DNA of 25,776 bases from Anaerobacillus sp. Lineage in GTDB: Bacteria > Bacillota > Bacilli > Bacillales > Anaerobacillaceae. A program made the position numbers and the translations under genes. Each line of letters starts with the position of its first letter. Position 1 is the stretch's first letter. The notes below the pieces were generated by a model that was given only the letters and a program-made list of their open reading frames with translations, searched no databases and had not been told where the DNA came from. The DNA lies in assembly GCA_007118195.1 (NCBI GenBank), contig SKSA01000018.1, positions 1 through 25,776 of the forward strand, read 5' to 3'. Below, one piece after another: positions 1 through 7,780 of this stretch.

Positions 1-1562
1 ACAACATTTTTGTACTCATCTTCATTTTGCTTGTCTCTGTGGCCATAGGTGCAGTTGTTGGATATCTTGTTAGAAAATCCATTGCAGAAGCGAAAATTTC
101 TAGTGCGGAACATGCAGCAAATCAAATTATTGAAGAAAGTAAACGTGAAGCTGATCGACTAAAAAAGGAAGCGGTCCTTGAAGGTAAGGACGAAATCCAT
201 AAATTACGTCAAGAGGCTGAGCGTGATGTTCGTGAACGAAGAAATGAGATTCAAAAACAAGAGAATCGTTTGGTACAAAAAGAAGAGGTCCTTGACCGAA
301 AAAGTGAAACCTTAGATAAAAAAGAGGAATCATTGGAAAAGAGAGAGGACGCTCTCACCAAAAAACAACGACATATTGAAGAGATGGATAGCAAAGTGGA
401 GGAACTCTTACAAAAGCAACAAACTGAGCTTGAGCGTATTTCTGGTTTCACTAGAGAAGAAGCTAGAGAAATCATTATGAAAGACGTAAAAGATGAGTTA
501 ACTCACGAAACCGCGTTAATGGTTAAAGATTTAGTGAGCCGTGCGAAAGAAGAAGCAGATAAGAAGGCGAAGGAAATTGTATCACTAGCTATTCAACGTT
601 GTTCAGCAGACCACGTTGCTGAGACTACGGTATCTGTAGTGAATCTTCCTAATGACGAAATGAAGGGAAGAATTATTGGACGAGAAGGTAGAAATATTCG
701 AGCCCTTGAAACATTAACTGGAATTGATCTCATTATTGATGATACACCTGAAGCAGTTATTTTATCAGGATTTGATCCAATAAGAAGGGAAATCGCCCGT
801 ACTGCCCTTGAAAAGCTTGTTCAAGACGGTAGAATTCATCCAGCTCGTATTGAAGAGATGGTGGATAAGTCCAGACGTGAAGTTGATGAAATGATTAGAG
901 AATATGGTGAACAAACGACATTCGAAGTTGGAATCCATGGTTTACATCCGGATTTAATTAAAATTTTAGGTCGTCTAAAATTTAGAACGAGTTATGGACA
1001 AAATGTTCTTAAACACTCGATTGAGGTTTCTCAATTAGCTGGAATTATGGCTGCTGAATTAGGAGAAGATGTTCAACTGGCGAAAAGAGCAGGGCTTCTC
1101 CATGATATCGGTAAAGCGATTGACCACGAAGTAGAAGGAAGCCATGTTGAAATTGGTGTAGAATTAGCGGCTAAATACAAGGAACATCCAGTTGTAATTA
1201 ATAGTATCGCTTCACATCATGGAGACACAGAGGCGACATCTATTATTGCAAGTCTTGTTGCAGCGGCTGATGCTCTTTCAGCTGCACGACCTGGAGCGAG
1301 ACGTGAAACACTTGAAACGTATATTCGTCGCCTAGAGAAGCTAGAAGAAATTTCTGAGTCTTTCGAAGGGGTTGAGAAAACCTTTGCCATTCAAGCAGGG
1401 CGAGAAGTAAGGATTATGGTTAAACCTGAAATGGTAGCTGATAATGAATCGTATCGTTTAGCTCGTGATATTACTAAGAAAATTGAAGAAGAGCTTGACT
1501 ATCCTGGTCACATTAAAGTAACCGTTATTCGTGAAACTAGAGCAGTTGAGTATGCAAAATAA
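1..1562 (+). CDS. rny: Ribonuclease Y, 5'-truncated by the window edge
   Basis: Membrane-anchored endoribonuclease that starts bulk mRNA turnover and processes several operon transcripts. The frame is open from base 3, reading [19 protein letters not shown], which is the N-terminal transmembrane anchor. The first in-window start-like codon (TTG at 27) lies inside that helix, so the true start is just upstream; about 519 codons are present against a usual length near 520. A long charged coiled coil (roughly residues 25-150) is followed by a KH domain with the [15 protein letters not shown] loop and an HD phosphohydrolase domain containing [10 protein letters not shown], whose His-Asp pair binds the catalytic metal. 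The C-terminus is complete. It leads the conserved rny-ymdB-spoVS order, but a terminator overlapping its stop codon separates it from ymdB. Its functional partner gene ricA lies 8 kb downstream. Identity is not in doubt. Confidence 0.97.
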   Translation, partial: NIFVLIFILLVSVAIGAVVGYLVRKSIAEAKISSAEHAANQIIEESKREADRLKKEAVLEGKDEIHKLRQEAERDVRERRNEIQKQENRLVQKEEVLDRKSETLDKKEESLEKREDALTKKQRHIEEMDSKVEELLQKQQTELERISGFTREEAREIIMKDVKDELTHETALMVKDLVSRAKEEADKKAKEIVSLAIQRCSADHVAETTVSVVNLPNDEMKGRIIGREGRNIRALETLTGIDLIIDDTPEAVILSGFDPIRREIARTALEKLVQDGRIHPARIEEMVDKSRREVDEMIREYGEQTTFEVGIHGLHPDLIKILGRLKFRTSYGQNVLKHSIEVSQLAGIMAAELGEDVQLAKRAGLLHDIGKAIDHEVEGSHVEIGVELAAKYKEHPVVINSIASHHGDTEATSIIASLVAAADALSAARPGARRETLETYIRRLEKLEEISESFEGVEKTFAIQAGREVRIMVKPEMVADNESYRLARDITKKIEEELDYPGHIKVTVIRETRAVEYAK

Positions 1563-1589
1563 AGTGGCTAATAGCCACTTTATTTTTTT
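1561..1589 (+). terminator. Rho-independent terminator of rny
   Basis: A perfect 9-bp stem (1561-1569 with 1573-1581) with a 3-nt loop is followed by a run of seven T. The left arm begins inside the rny stop codon. Confidence 0.85.
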
Positions 1590-1664
1590 CATTGTTTCTT
1601 TGTAAAAAGTAACGGTTAAAACAAAATGCGATTAGCGTAATGGGTTTAGTGAATATGGTATTCA

Positions 1665-1694
1665 TTGGTTTTAAAACGATATATATGATAAAAT
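1665..1694 (+). promoter_or_regulatory. Candidate sigma-A promoter for ymdB
   Basis: TTGGTT (1665-1670) and TAAAAT (1689-1694) are separated by 18 bp, 34 bp upstream of the ymdB start. The boxes are moderate matches only. A separate promoter is expected because rny ends in a terminator. Confidence 0.35.
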
Positions 1695-1728
1695 CCAAGA
1701 CAAAAGTACATATAGAGGTGCATTAATA

Positions 1729-2523
1729 ATGAGAATATTATTTATCGGTGATGTTGTAGGCTCTCCTGGGCGAGAAATGCTTTCAACGTACTTACCGAAA
1801 CTTAAAAGCAAATATAAACCAACAGTAACCATCGTAAACGGCGAAAATTCAGCAGCAGGAAAAGGAATTACTGAAAAAATATATAAACAAATACTTGATT
1901 TAGGTGCGCAAGTCGTTACGTTAGGAAATCATACTTGGGATCAACGAGAACTTATCGAAGTGATTGATCATTGTCCTAACTTAGTTCGGCCAGCTAACTT
2001 TCCAGAAGAAGTACCAGGGCGGGGCTATGCAATTATAAAAGTAAATCAAATAGAAATTGGAGTTATTAGTATTCAAGGTAGAACGTTTTTACCTCCTTTA
2101 GACTGCCCATTTAAAAAAGCAGATGAACTAATTAAGGAAGTAAAAAAAAGAACGCCAATTATTTTCGTTGATTTTCATGCTGAGGCTACTAGTGAGAAAC
2201 AAGCAATGGGTTGGTATTTAGATGGTCGGGTTTCTGCTGTTGTCGGAACTCATACTCATGTCCAAACAGCAGATTTTCGTATTTTACCTAATAAAACCGC
2301 CTATATTACTGATGCAGGTATGACGGGTCCTTATGATGGTATTTTAGGAATGGAACGAGAAGCAGTGTTGAAAAAGTTTGTAACAAGTTTACCTGTAAGG
2401 TTTGAAGTGGCTAAAGGAAGAGAACAATTAAATGGAGTTATTATAGATATCGATGAGAAAACAGGTGCTGCAAAAAAAATAAAACCGATTATTATTAATG
2501 AGGATCATCCGTTTTTTGACTAA
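1729..2523 (+). CDS. ymdB: YmdB family metallophosphodiesterase
   Basis: Calcineurin-like dinuclear metal phosphodiesterase. In B. subtilis YmdB hydrolyses 2',3'-cyclic nucleotides in vitro and affects the choice between motility and biofilm, and late adaptive responses. At 264 residues it has the family's usual length. Metal-binding motifs are all present and in order: GDVVGSPGR with Asp8, NGENSAAGKG with Glu39 and Asn40, LGNHTWDQRE, VDFHAEATSEK and GTHTHVQTAD. The start is ATG at 1729 behind an AGAGGTG Shine-Dalgarno-like sequence. It lies between rny and spoVS as in other Bacillaceae. No clear terminator follows, so read-through into spoVS is possible in addition to that gene's own promoter. 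Family assignment is secure; the physiological substrate in this organism is inferred. Confidence 0.96.
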   Translation: MRILFIGDVVGSPGREMLSTYLPKLKSKYKPTVTIVNGENSAAGKGITEKIYKQILDLGAQVVTLGNHTWDQRELIEVIDHCPNLVRPANFPEEVPGRGYAIIKVNQIEIGVISIQGRTFLPPLDCPFKKADELIKEVKKRTPIIFVDFHAEATSEKQAMGWYLDGRVSAVVGTHTHVQTADFRILPNKTAYITDAGMTGPYDGILGMEREAVLKKFVTSLPVRFEVAKGREQLNGVIIDIDEKTGAAKKIKPIIINEDHPFFD

Positions 2524-2553
2524 AATATTATCCTTTTTTAAAGATTCTCACAT

Positions 2554-2582
2554 TTAGGAATATCACGTTCGTTTTTGAATAT
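2554..2582 (+). promoter_or_regulatory. Sigma-H promoter of spoVS
   Basis: The -35 element TTAGGAATA (2554-2562) and the -10 element TTTGAATAT (2574-2582) are separated by 11 bp. They keep the AGGA and GAAT cores of the sigma-H consensus (RnAGGAwWW, N11-12, RnnGAATww). spoVS of B. subtilis is known to be sigma-H controlled, so site and gene agree. The purine at the first position of each element is missing. Confidence 0.65.
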
Positions 2583-2693
2583 ATACTGTACAAGGCGATA
2601 TAAGTACCAAGAGCACATAACAACAACTGAACAAAATCTTATCATTCCACTAATGATAAACTATGCCCTACATCATTAAGGAGGTTCGAAGAA

Positions 2694-2954
2694 ATGGAAG
2701 TATTAAAAGTTTCAGCAAAATCTAATCCTAATTCAGTAGCTGGTGCCCTTGCTGGTGTTATTCGTGAACGAGGTGCTGCAGAAATTCAAGCTATTGGTGC
2801 AGGCGCACTAAATCAATCAGTTAAGGCTATAGCGATAGCAAGAGGATTCGTTGCGCCAAGTGGAATTGATTTAATTTGCATTCCTGCATTTACAGACATA
2901 CAAATTGAAGGGGAAGAGCGTACGGCAATAAAGTTAATTATCGAACCGAGGTAA
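2694..2954 (+). CDS. spoVS: Stage V sporulation protein S
   Basis: Small (86 residue) Alba-like protein needed in B. subtilis for progression through stage V of sporulation; loss blocks coat assembly and heat resistance and also affects septation. The sequence is typical throughout: it opens MEVLKVSAKSNPNSVAGALA, has the internal QAIGAGALNQSVKAIAIARGF and ends IEGEERTAIKLIIEPR. The ATG at 2694 has a strong AAGGAGG at 2678-2684, nine bases upstream. A sigma-H promoter lies 111 bp upstream of the start, consistent with early-sporulation expression, and an intrinsic terminator follows, so it can be transcribed alone. Length and sequence match the family over the full protein. Confidence 0.97.
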   Translation: MEVLKVSAKSNPNSVAGALAGVIRERGAAEIQAIGAGALNQSVKAIAIARGFVAPSGIDLICIPAFTDIQIEGEERTAIKLIIEPR

Positions 2955-2973
2955 TCGTTTGATAATTAGTATA

Positions 2974-3004
2974 AAAAGAGGTTGACTTTTGTCAGCCTCT
3001 TTTT
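2974..3004 (+). terminator. Rho-independent terminator of spoVS
   Basis: The stem GAGGTTGAC (2978-2986) pairs with GTCAGCCTC (2991-2999) around a TTTT loop, with one G-U pair. It is flanked by A and T runs that extend the stem and provide the U-tract. Confidence 0.85.
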
Positions 3005-3643
3005 AGTGCCATAAGCTTTTAAAATTAAGTTGAAATTTTCAAATAAATATTAGCATTACTATTAGATGAATGATAAAATATACATTAGTTACGCTAAGTG
3101 TTTGTCCGTTTAGTGTAATTAAAAGTTTTTTAAATTATTGCAGGATTTTCATCAATCGTGGTGAAATCTTATAATGTGACAAAAAAATTAAATTTATTTG
3201 TCAAAATTGTAACAGTAGAAGGTTGTGATGCTATGGTCAAATGAAGCCTAGATCATTGGTTTAAAAAGGGAGATGTTCTCCTTGAAACTACTTTGTCTTA
3301 AGAGAGATGGACAGAAGTTTTTTTAGAACGTATATACTAAACAGAATAGTGGTAGTGTAAATGGAGCAACGATATTTGCCTTTTATTGCATCACAACATA
3401 TCCGTTAACAATTTTTTGATTTACTAGATTTTACATAAATTGTGCTGCAATAAATTAATCTGACAGTCAAAACGTGTCAATTTTTGATATGAAGGAGCAA
3501 ACATAACCTGTGAGCTCATTTCGATTTTCTAAGCTTCATGTGACGACAAAATAGGTTATATTTTATATCCTAATTAAAAACAGGAAGTGCTTGATTTTTC
3601 CGTATTTTAAGTCTATCATTGTAATCGTTCAGAGGTTTTAACA
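3005..3643. other. Long AT-rich intergenic stretch with no credible gene
   Basis: About 640 bp between the spoVS terminator and the korA promoter. All frames are broken by stops, and short ATG or GTG frames lack a well-placed Shine-Dalgarno sequence. One example is the 14-codon GTG frame near 3509, which is 13 bases from an AAGGAG. No remnant of kbl or another neighbour could be recognised by eye. The only structure seen is the AT-rich palindrome at 3177-3203 and a CAAAATTGTNACA motif at 3202-3214 that recurs at the korA promoter. It may hold a decayed gene, a small RNA or a long regulatory region; nothing in it decides between these. Confidence 0.5.
3177..3203. repeat. AT-rich imperfect palindrome
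   Basis: TGACAAA (3177-3183) and TTTGTCA (3197-3203) are the ends of a 27-bp inverted repeat with 13-bp arms and one mismatch per arm. It has no U-tract, so it looks more like a protein-binding site than a terminator. No regulator is assigned. Confidence 0.4.
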
Positions 3644-3674
3644 AAATTGTCACAATTTGAATTTAAACTATAGT
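3644..3674 (+). promoter_or_regulatory. korAB promoter with overlapping operator-like palindrome
   Basis: TTGTCA (3647-3652) and TATAGT (3669-3674) are 16 bp apart and form a reasonable sigma-A promoter 50 bp before the korA start. The -35 lies inside the perfect inverted repeat AAATTGT-C-ACAATTT (3644-3658), so a protein bound there would block RNA polymerase. The palindrome resembles no consensus site known to me well enough to name the regulator. Confidence 0.5.
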
Positions 3675-3723
3675 AATCCATTGTGGCAAAAGATATTGTC
3701 ATTTACCAAAAGGGGTGGAGAAC

Positions 3724-5463
3724 ATGATCAATCAACTTTCTTGGAAAGTTGGAGGACAACAAGGGGAAGGTATTGAAAGTACTGGTGAAATTTTTGCAAT
3801 AGCTTTAAATCGCCAAGGATATTATTTATACGGGTATCGTCACTTTTCTTCCCGTATTAAAGGTGGACATACTAACAATAAAATACGAGTTAGTACGAAG
3901 GCTCTTAATTCAATTTCAGATGATTTAGATATACTAGTTGCTTTTGACCAAGAGACAATAGATGTAAATGTTAATGAATTAAATAGTGGTGGAGTAGTTA
4001 TCGCAGATTCGAAGTTTGATCCAAAACTTCCTGAAGCATCAAATGCAACAATGTATGCGGTTCCATTTACTGAAATTGCCAATGAGTTAGGGACTTCACT
4101 AATGAAAAATATGGTAGCGGTAGGAGCTTCTAGTGCAATTTTAGGATTGCCTCACGAAGCATATCGTGAAGTTGTAGAGGAAATATTCTCTCGTAAAGGA
4201 AGTTCGGTAGTAGAAAAGAATATGGAAGCAATAAAACGTGGAGCAGAATTTTTACAAGAAGCTGCTGGTAATCAAGTAAACTCTTTTGAACTTGAAAAGG
4301 CAGATGGGAAAAAACGAATGTTTATGATTGGAAACCACGCGATTGCTTTAGGCGCTCTTGCTGGGGGAGCAAGATTTATGCCGGCATATCCAATTACACC
4401 TGCTTCTGAGATTATGGAATACTTAACGAAGAAATTACCTGAATTCGGTGGAGCTGTAATTCAAACGGAAGATGAGATTTCAGCTTGTACAATGGCAATT
4501 GGCGGTAATTTTGCTGGTGTTCGTACGTTAACAGCTTCAGCTGGACCTGGACTTTCATTGATGATGGAAGCAATTGGTTTATCTGGTATTACGGAAATTC
4601 CACTAGTCATTGTCAATACGCAACGTGGTGGTCCGAGTACTGGACTTCCAACTAAACAGGAACAGTCAGATTTAATGGCGATGATTTATGGTACACATGG
4701 TGAAATTCCGAAGGTAGTTATTGCGCCTAGTACTGTAGAAGAAGCATTTTATGATAGTGCTGAAGCATTTAACATTGCCGAGGAATACCAATGCCCAGTA
4801 ATTATTCTTACAGATCTAGCTCTATCTTTAGGAAAGCAAACAGTAGAGCCTTTAGACCATAGTTTACTTGAAATTCGTAGAGGGAAGTTTGACTTCAATG
4901 CTGAATTGCCAGATACGAATGGAGAGTACTTCAAGCGATATGAGTTAACTGAAGATGGCATTTCCCCACGTGTTGTACCTGGAATGAAAAATGGTATTCA
5001 CCATGTAACAGGGGTAGAACATAATGAACAAGGAAAGCCTTCTGAAGATCCAAAAAATCGCATAAATCAAATGAATAAACGTTTAACAAAGTTAAATACA
5101 CTGCATGAAAGATTTTCAAATCCGATCTTTACAAATGCTCCTCATGAGGAAGCTGATTTACTAGTCATCGGTTTTAATTCTACTAGAGGAACAATCGAGG
5201 AAATTCTTCCTCGTTTTGATGCAGATGGATTGAAAGTAAACCATGCACAAGTTCGCTTAGTCCATCCGTTTCCAGTGGATGAACTTAAGCCTTTAATGGA
5301 TAGTGCTAAAAAAGTTGTTGTTGTTGAAAATAACGCAACTGGACAGCTTGCAAATATAATCAAGATGAATGTCTCTGACTGTAAAGTAGAAAACGTTTTG
5401 AAATATGACGGTAATCCGTTTTTACCTTCTGAAATTTATACTCAATGCAAGGAGTTGTTATAA
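3724..5463 (+). CDS. korA: 2-oxoacid:ferredoxin oxidoreductase, fused gamma-alpha subunit
   Basis: Large subunit of a two-subunit oxidoreductase that oxidatively decarboxylates a 2-oxoacid, probably 2-oxoglutarate, to its acyl-CoA while reducing ferredoxin. Residues 1 to about 185 form the gamma domain (GGQQGEGIESTGEIFAIAL). The alpha (pyrimidine-binding) domain follows, with the diagnostic YPITP motif at 222-226 and then SAGPGLSLMMEAIG. The last 120 residues are the C-terminal domain. I place the start at ATG 3724 (579 aa), not the in-frame GTG at 3715, because the AGGGG at 3711-3715 is then correctly spaced and the GTG is part of that Shine-Dalgarno region. The stop codon directly abuts the korB start. 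Substrate specificity cannot be read with certainty; 2-oxoglutarate is the usual annotation for Bacillus homologues. Confidence 0.93.
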   Translation: MINQLSWKVGGQQGEGIESTGEIFAIALNRQGYYLYGYRHFSSRIKGGHTNNKIRVSTKALNSISDDLDILVAFDQETIDVNVNELNSGGVVIADSKFDPKLPEASNATMYAVPFTEIANELGTSLMKNMVAVGASSAILGLPHEAYREVVEEIFSRKGSSVVEKNMEAIKRGAEFLQEAAGNQVNSFELEKADGKKRMFMIGNHAIALGALAGGARFMPAYPITPASEIMEYLTKKLPEFGGAVIQTEDEISACTMAIGGNFAGVRTLTASAGPGLSLMMEAIGLSGITEIPLVIVNTQRGGPSTGLPTKQEQSDLMAMIYGTHGEIPKVVIAPSTVEEAFYDSAEAFNIAEEYQCPVIILTDLALSLGKQTVEPLDHSLLEIRRGKFDFNAELPDTNGEYFKRYELTEDGISPRVVPGMKNGIHHVTGVEHNEQGKPSEDPKNRINQMNKRLTKLNTLHERFSNPIFTNAPHEEADLLVIGFNSTRGTIEEILPRFDADGLKVNHAQVRLVHPFPVDELKPLMDSAKKVVVVENNATGQLANIIKMNVSDCKVENVLKYDGNPFLPSEIYTQCKELL

Positions 5464-6330
5464 ATGGCTACATTTAAAGACTTCCGAAATAATATTAAGC
5501 CTAATTGGTGTCCAGGATGTGGTGACTTCTCGGTACAAGCAGCAATTCAACGAGCAGCTGCAAACGTAGGACTACAGCCAGAAAACCTTGCAGTAATTTC
5601 AGGAATCGGATGTTCTGGTCGTATCTCAGGTTATATTAATTCTTACGGATTCCATACAATTCATGGTCGCTCATTACCTATTGCACAAGGTGTAAAAATG
5701 GCAAATCGTGATTTAACGGTTATTGCTTCAGGTGGAGACGGTGATGGTTTTGCCATCGGTATGGGTCATACAGTTCATGCAATTAGAAGAAATATTGATG
5801 TTACTTATATTGTTATGGATAACCATATTTACGGTTTAACGAAGGGACAGACATCACCACGAAGTGAAATGGGATTTAAGACTAAGAGTACACCAACTGG
5901 ATCCATTGAGTCTGCTATTAGTATCATGGAATTAGCAATCTCATCTGGCGCTGGTTTTGTGGCTCAAAGCTTTTCAAGCGATTTAAAAGAATTAACGGAG
6001 CTCATTGAACAAGGAATTAACCATAAAGGTTTCTCTTTGATTAACGTCTTTAGCCCTTGTGTTACTTTTAATAAAGTTAATACGTATGAATGGTTTAAAG
6101 AAAACATTACAAAATTAAATTCTATTGAAGGGTATGACCCGTCAAATAGAGCTCAGGCTGTAAACACGGTAATGGAAAATAACGGTTTAGTCACTGGGTT
6201 AATCTATCAAAATAAAGAAAGACCTTCTTATGAACAGTTAGTCAATGGTTTTTCAGAAACTCCGTTAGTTAAACATAATATTTCTCTTGAAAAAGATACT
6301 TTTGATGGATTGTTAACAGAATTTATGTAA
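5464..6330 (+). CDS. korB: 2-oxoacid:ferredoxin oxidoreductase, beta subunit
   Basis: Thiamine-diphosphate and [4Fe-4S] subunit paired with korA. The TPP motif runs from GDGDGFAIG (residues 91-99) to the Asn at 120 (VMDNHIYGLTKGQTSP). Cys16 and Cys19 (WCPGCGD), Cys50 (GIGCSGR) and Cys199 (FSPCVTF) match the four cluster ligands of two-subunit enzymes, which lack a separate polyferredoxin subunit; no delta-subunit gene is nearby, in keeping with this. The length of 288 aa is normal. It begins at the base after the korA stop, with AAGGAG at 5449-5454 inside the end of korA, so the two are translationally coupled. A strong terminator ends the operon. These enzymes are generally oxygen-sensitive, which would make redox control at the upstream palindrome sensible, but that is inference. 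Confidence 0.95.
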   Translation: MATFKDFRNNIKPNWCPGCGDFSVQAAIQRAAANVGLQPENLAVISGIGCSGRISGYINSYGFHTIHGRSLPIAQGVKMANRDLTVIASGGDGDGFAIGMGHTVHAIRRNIDVTYIVMDNHIYGLTKGQTSPRSEMGFKTKSTPTGSIESAISIMELAISSGAGFVAQSFSSDLKELTELIEQGINHKGFSLINVFSPCVTFNKVNTYEWFKENITKLNSIEGYDPSNRAQAVNTVMENNGLVTGLIYQNKERPSYEQLVNGFSETPLVKHNISLEKDTFDGLLTEFM

Positions 6331-6350
6331 GTTTAAAACTTTAGATGGTA

Positions 6351-6390
6351 AATAGAAAAGACGTTCTGCGGAACGTCTTTTCTATTTTTT
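6351..6390. terminator. Strong terminator after korB
   Basis: A perfect 16-bp stem (6351-6366 with 6371-6386) closes a TGCG loop and ends in a T run. A-rich and T-rich flanks would let it work on both strands. Confidence 0.92.
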
Positions 6391-6449
6391 AAAAAAATAT
6401 AAAAATTTCCCGCAGAAAACCACGTGTCTTTCTCAGGTGGACAGTAGAC

Positions 6450-6478
6450 TTTACTGAAAATTACAAAGATGTTAAAAT
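6450..6478 (+). promoter_or_regulatory. Candidate sigma-A promoter for tdh
   Basis: TTTACT (6450-6455) and TAAAAT (6473-6478) are 17 bp apart, about 50 bp upstream of the tdh start and downstream of the korB terminator. The boxes are of moderate quality. Confidence 0.4.
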
Positions 6479-6529
6479 GTTAGTAAATACAAGTGAAAGT
6501 GACTATCTTAATCATAAGGGGTGTCCATC

Positions 6530-7570
6530 ATGAGGAGAAAAATGAAGGCTATCGTGAAGAAGGAACGTAAGTTCGGAGCTGGATTAATGGAAGTCGATGT
6601 CCCAAAGATTAAAGACAATGAAGTTCTGATTAAAGTGAAAGCAACGTCGATTTGCGGTACGGATGTTCATATTTACAATTGGGATGAGTGGTCACAAAGT
6701 AGAGTAAAGCCTCCTTATATTTTTGGACATGAATTTGCAGGGGTTGTAGAAGAAGTTGGAAGTAATGTTACAAATGTTAAAATTGGCGACTATGTTTCAG
6801 CTGAAACGCATATCGTATGTGGCGAATGTTCACAATGTTTATCAGGTGATGCACACATTTGTAAACAAACTGAAATTATAGGCGTCGATCGTGATGGTTG
6901 TTTTGCGGAATATGTGGCATTACCAGCAATCAATCTATGGAAAAATGACACAGCCATGCCTATTAATGTTGCCTCTATCCAAGAGCCATTTGGAAACGCT
7001 GTTCACACTGTATTAGCCCAAGATGTCGCTGGTAAGTCAGTAGCGATCATCGGCTGTGGTCCTATAGGCTTAATGGCTATAGCTGTTGCTCAGGCTTGTG
7101 GTGCTTCATCGGTTCTCGCATTTGATTTAAACGACTATCGTCTTCGTTTAGCTAAAGAGATGGGGGCAACATCGGTTGTCAATTCTAGGGAAGAAAACCC
7201 TTTAACAGTAGTTGATAAGTTAATGCATGGAAATGGTGTAGATGTTGTTTGTGAAATGAGTGGTCATCCTGTAGCGATGAATCAAGGTTTTAAGATGGTC
7301 ACAAATGGAGGCGTTGTATCGATTCTTAGTCTTCCGGTTCGTCCGGTTGAAATCGATGTTACTAATGATATCGTATTTAAAGGAATCACCGTTCAAGGAA
7401 TTACAGGTAGAAAAATGTATAAAACGTGGCAACAAGTCTCCGGTCTATTAAAATCAGGTCGAGTAAACTTGAATCCAATCATTACGCATCATCTAAAGTT
7501 AGAAGAATTTGAAAAAGGTTTTAATTTAATGATACAAGGGAAATGCGGAAAAGTGGTTTTGCACCCATAA
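6530..7570 (+). CDS. tdh: L-threonine 3-dehydrogenase
   Basis: Zinc-dependent, NAD-dependent medium-chain dehydrogenase that oxidises L-threonine to 2-amino-3-ketobutyrate. Catalytic zinc ligands are seen at Cys42 (SICGTDVHIYNW) and His67-Glu68 (GHEFAG). The structural zinc Cys are 97, 100, 103 and 111 (CGECSQCLSGDAHIC). The Rossmann motif GCGPIGLMA and the family-specific GNAVHTVL and GITGRKMYKTW are present. Of three in-frame starts, ATG 6530 (346 aa) fits best: AAGGGG at 6516-6521 lies eight bases upstream. GTG 6521 overlaps that site, and ATG 6542 has a GAGGAG only four bases away. The usual partner kbl, which cleaves the unstable product with CoA, does not follow; a terminator does. Length and sequence are otherwise typical. 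Confidence 0.94.
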   Translation: MRRKMKAIVKKERKFGAGLMEVDVPKIKDNEVLIKVKATSICGTDVHIYNWDEWSQSRVKPPYIFGHEFAGVVEEVGSNVTNVKIGDYVSAETHIVCGECSQCLSGDAHICKQTEIIGVDRDGCFAEYVALPAINLWKNDTAMPINVASIQEPFGNAVHTVLAQDVAGKSVAIIGCGPIGLMAIAVAQACGASSVLAFDLNDYRLRLAKEMGATSVVNSREENPLTVVDKLMHGNGVDVVCEMSGHPVAMNQGFKMVTNGGVVSILSLPVRPVEIDVTNDIVFKGITVQGITGRKMYKTWQQVSGLLKSGRVNLNPIITHHLKLEEFEKGFNLMIQGKCGKVVLHP

Positions 7571-7651
7571 TGTAGTTTATATTAGTAAATAAAAGGAAAA
7601 AATTTATAAAGTTTTGAAAATATTAGAAATGCATCTTAGCTTTTATCTAAT

Positions 7652-7677
7652 GGGGGGCTTTGTTCCCTCTTTTTTTT
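7652..7677 (+). terminator. Probable terminator of tdh
   Basis: The stem GGGGGG (7652-7657) pairs with TCCCTC (7664-7669), including two G-U pairs, around a 6-nt loop. An eight-T run follows. Confidence 0.55.
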
Positions 7678-7706
7678 CTGTAAAGGCAGCGACTTCCGCT
7701 TTCCTA

Positions 7707-7735
7707 TTGAGTTTAAGAGGCTAAGCCGTTATACT
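7707..7735 (+). promoter_or_regulatory. Sigma-A promoter of miaB-ricA
   Basis: TTGAGT (7707-7712) and TATACT (7730-7735) are separated by exactly 17 bp, 45 bp upstream of the miaB start and just after the tdh terminator. Confidence 0.7.
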
Positions 7736-7780
7736 AGAGTATTGTATTGCAATTTAATTTCAAGCAAAGGAGAATGTGCG

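Noticed and set aside
3199..3214. GlnR/TnrA-like site TGTCA-N6-TAACA upstream of korA
   Set aside because: The spacer is 6 and not 7 bases, so the half-sites are out of register; the exact boxes at glnR show what a true site looks like here.
7742..7780. TTG start for MiaB 13 codons upstream
   Set aside because: It lies seven bases after the -10 box and lacks a ribosome site; ATG 7781 has AAAGGAG at ideal spacing.
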